Origin: Rhodococcus spelaei
GTDB lineage: Bacteria; Actinomycetota; Actinomycetes; Mycobacteriales; Mycobacteriaceae
Assembly: GCF_006704125.1 (NCBI RefSeq)
Contig: NZ_VIGH01000009.1
Span: 62,001 to 126,000 of the forward strand
Direction: 5' to 3'
DNA: 64,000 nt
Made by a program: the position numbers and the translations under genes. This document shows, one piece after another, positions 63,215 through 64,000 of this stretch. Under the pieces are notes generated by a model, which was not told the DNA's origin, ran no database searches, and was given only the letters and a program-made list of their open reading frames with translations. How positions within the stretch are numbered: the first letter of the stretch is position 1; each line of letters opens with the position of its first letter.

Positions 63215-64000
63215 CTACTCCGGGCGCAGTCGCGTCTCGAATTCGTGCTCGAGCGCCCGCCAGGACTCGGACTCGTCGGTGAACGGTGCGCTCGGCGCCA
63301 TCCGGTTCGGATCCGGGTCGAGCACGTAGGAGACGTACCAGCCGAGCGGAGTGGACGCCGCGAGCGCCTGCTCGGTGGACTCGTCGCGCGCGTACTCCGC
63401 GGCGTCGGTGAACAGTTCGACCGCCAGATCCAACTGGTCGGCGTCCACGGCCTTCGGGCCCGCGGCCAGATCGTCGGCCAATCCGGGCAGGACGTAGACG
63501 TTCTCCTCGGTGACCTCGACCTCCAGCGAGCCGTCGACCGCCGCGGCCTGCACGTCCCCGTACGTGCTGACCCGCGCGAGGTCGTGGTCGTGGTTGTCCG
63601 CGAGGTACCGGGCCAGCGCCCGCTCCGAGGTGAAGACCAGGATCCGGCCGGACTTGCCGAGGAAAACCGGGTCGTCGTCGAGGTAGCACCGCAGAGTGAA
63701 GTACGTGGCGGACGAGGTGATGATCTTGACCGGATCGATGCCGACCGAGGACCAGAACGAATCGTCTTCCGCGGCAAGGGCGATCGGGTCGACGGTGTCG
63801 TCGTCGAGGTCGAGGGTCATGAATTCGAGGTCGTCGGAGTCCTCGTCGGACTCCTCGGCCGCGTCGTCTGCGTCGACGACGTTCTCCTCCGCGGCGAGGA
63901 TCTCCGCCTCGGCCACCGCGACCGCTGCCGCGTCGACCTCGGGCACCGCGACGATTCCGTCCACGGCGTCCAGCACGGCGTCCCAGCCGGACGCGACCGC
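63215..64000 (-). CDS. Acidic Rv3311-like protein, 5' end outside window
   Basis: The frame is open to the right edge of the window, so the N terminus is missing. The visible 261 residues begin with AVASGWDAVLDAVDG, pass through a strongly acidic stretch (DADDAAEESDEDSDDLEF) and end with a globular domain (SATYFTLRCYLDDDPVFLGKSGRILVFTSERALARYLADN). Its position after add matches Rv3311 of M. tuberculosis, a conserved protein sometimes annotated as a primosomal protein without evidence. Function unknown. Confidence 0.75.
   Translation of the reverse strand, partial: AVASGWDAVLDAVDGIVAVPEVDAAAVAVAEAEILAAEENVVDADDAAEESDEDSDDLEFMTLDLDDDTVDPIALAAEDDSFWSSVGIDPVKIITSSATYFTLRCYLDDDPVFLGKSGRILVFTSERALARYLADNHDHDLARVSTYGDVQAAAVDGSLEVEVTEENVYVLPGLADDLAAGPKAVDADQLDLAVELFTDAAEYARDESTEQALAASTPLGWYVSYVLDPDPNRMAPSAPFTDESESWRALEHEFETRLRPE

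Overview
The window is high-GC DNA with dense, short-gapped genes, many GTG/TTG starts and frequent 1-4 nt gene overlaps. It reads as a chromosomal segment of a mycolic-acid actinobacterium of the Rhodococcus/Nocardia/Mycobacterium group. The main support is gene content and order, matched from memory to Mycobacterium tuberculosis Rv3370c-Rv3311: dnaE2, spoU/trmL, mfpA, folD, a DUF3017-type membrane protein, metX/metY, icd, trpS, a YihY-type protein, dacB1, sdhCDAB, cdd, deoA, add and an Rv3311-like gene. I see no rRNA, tRNA, insertion sequence, phage gene or CRISPR array.

Layout. (1) 1-10.5 kb: sulfite-oxidase-like enzyme, MMPL exporter, zinc alcohol dehydrogenase, two-gene ABC transporter, XRE regulator, and a polyhydroxyalkanoate locus (alpha/beta hydrolase, phasin, PHA synthase, MaoC hydratase). 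(2) 11-20 kb: dnaE2 behind a near-consensus LexA box, then two large STAND/LuxR regulators with an orphan TPR fragment of the same family between them. (3) 20-27 kb: a CoA-disulfide-reductase/rhodanese fusion and a CstR-like sensor, each behind an ATACCCC-type operator, then methyltransferases, DUF302, an Hsp70-like membrane protein, a LysR regulator and an unusual 18-bp-period repeat array. (4) 27-39 kb: trmL, mfpA, GNAT, folD, three tandem metX genes plus metY behind a SAM-IV riboswitch and a Met-Cys-Cys-Cys-Arg-Arg leader, an amino-acid permease, a cupredoxin lipoprotein and icd. (5) 39-48.3 kb: an accessory island resembling the lipstatin (lst) and nocardiolactone (nlt) beta-lactone clusters. 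(6) 48.4-53.6 kb: xthA, a membrane-anchored RNase with a barstar inhibitor, trpS, yihY and dacB1. (7) 53.6-56.5 kb: a coupled operon of an EspR-like XRE regulator, a PTTT-repeat surface protein, an ImmA/IrrE protease and a MAB_1171c-like membrane protein. (8) 56.7-64 kb: sdhCDAB, cdd-deoA-add and a partial Rv3311-like gene.

How the genes work together. The most interesting system is the 39-48.3 kb island. Two KAS III-like subunits should join two fatty acyl chains, an OleD/LstD-like reductase should reduce the beta-keto group, an OleC-like ligase should close a beta-lactone, and a condensation-adenylation-carrier NRPS could add an amino acid. An MFS exporter sits at its left edge. No formyltransferase is visible, so the product should differ from lipstatin. 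The methionine locus appears to be read by two sensors in series, SAM through the riboswitch and probably cysteine through the leader. The 20-23 kb sulfur genes look like a persulfide-responsive regulon. All functional statements are homology-based readings by eye; no database search was run.
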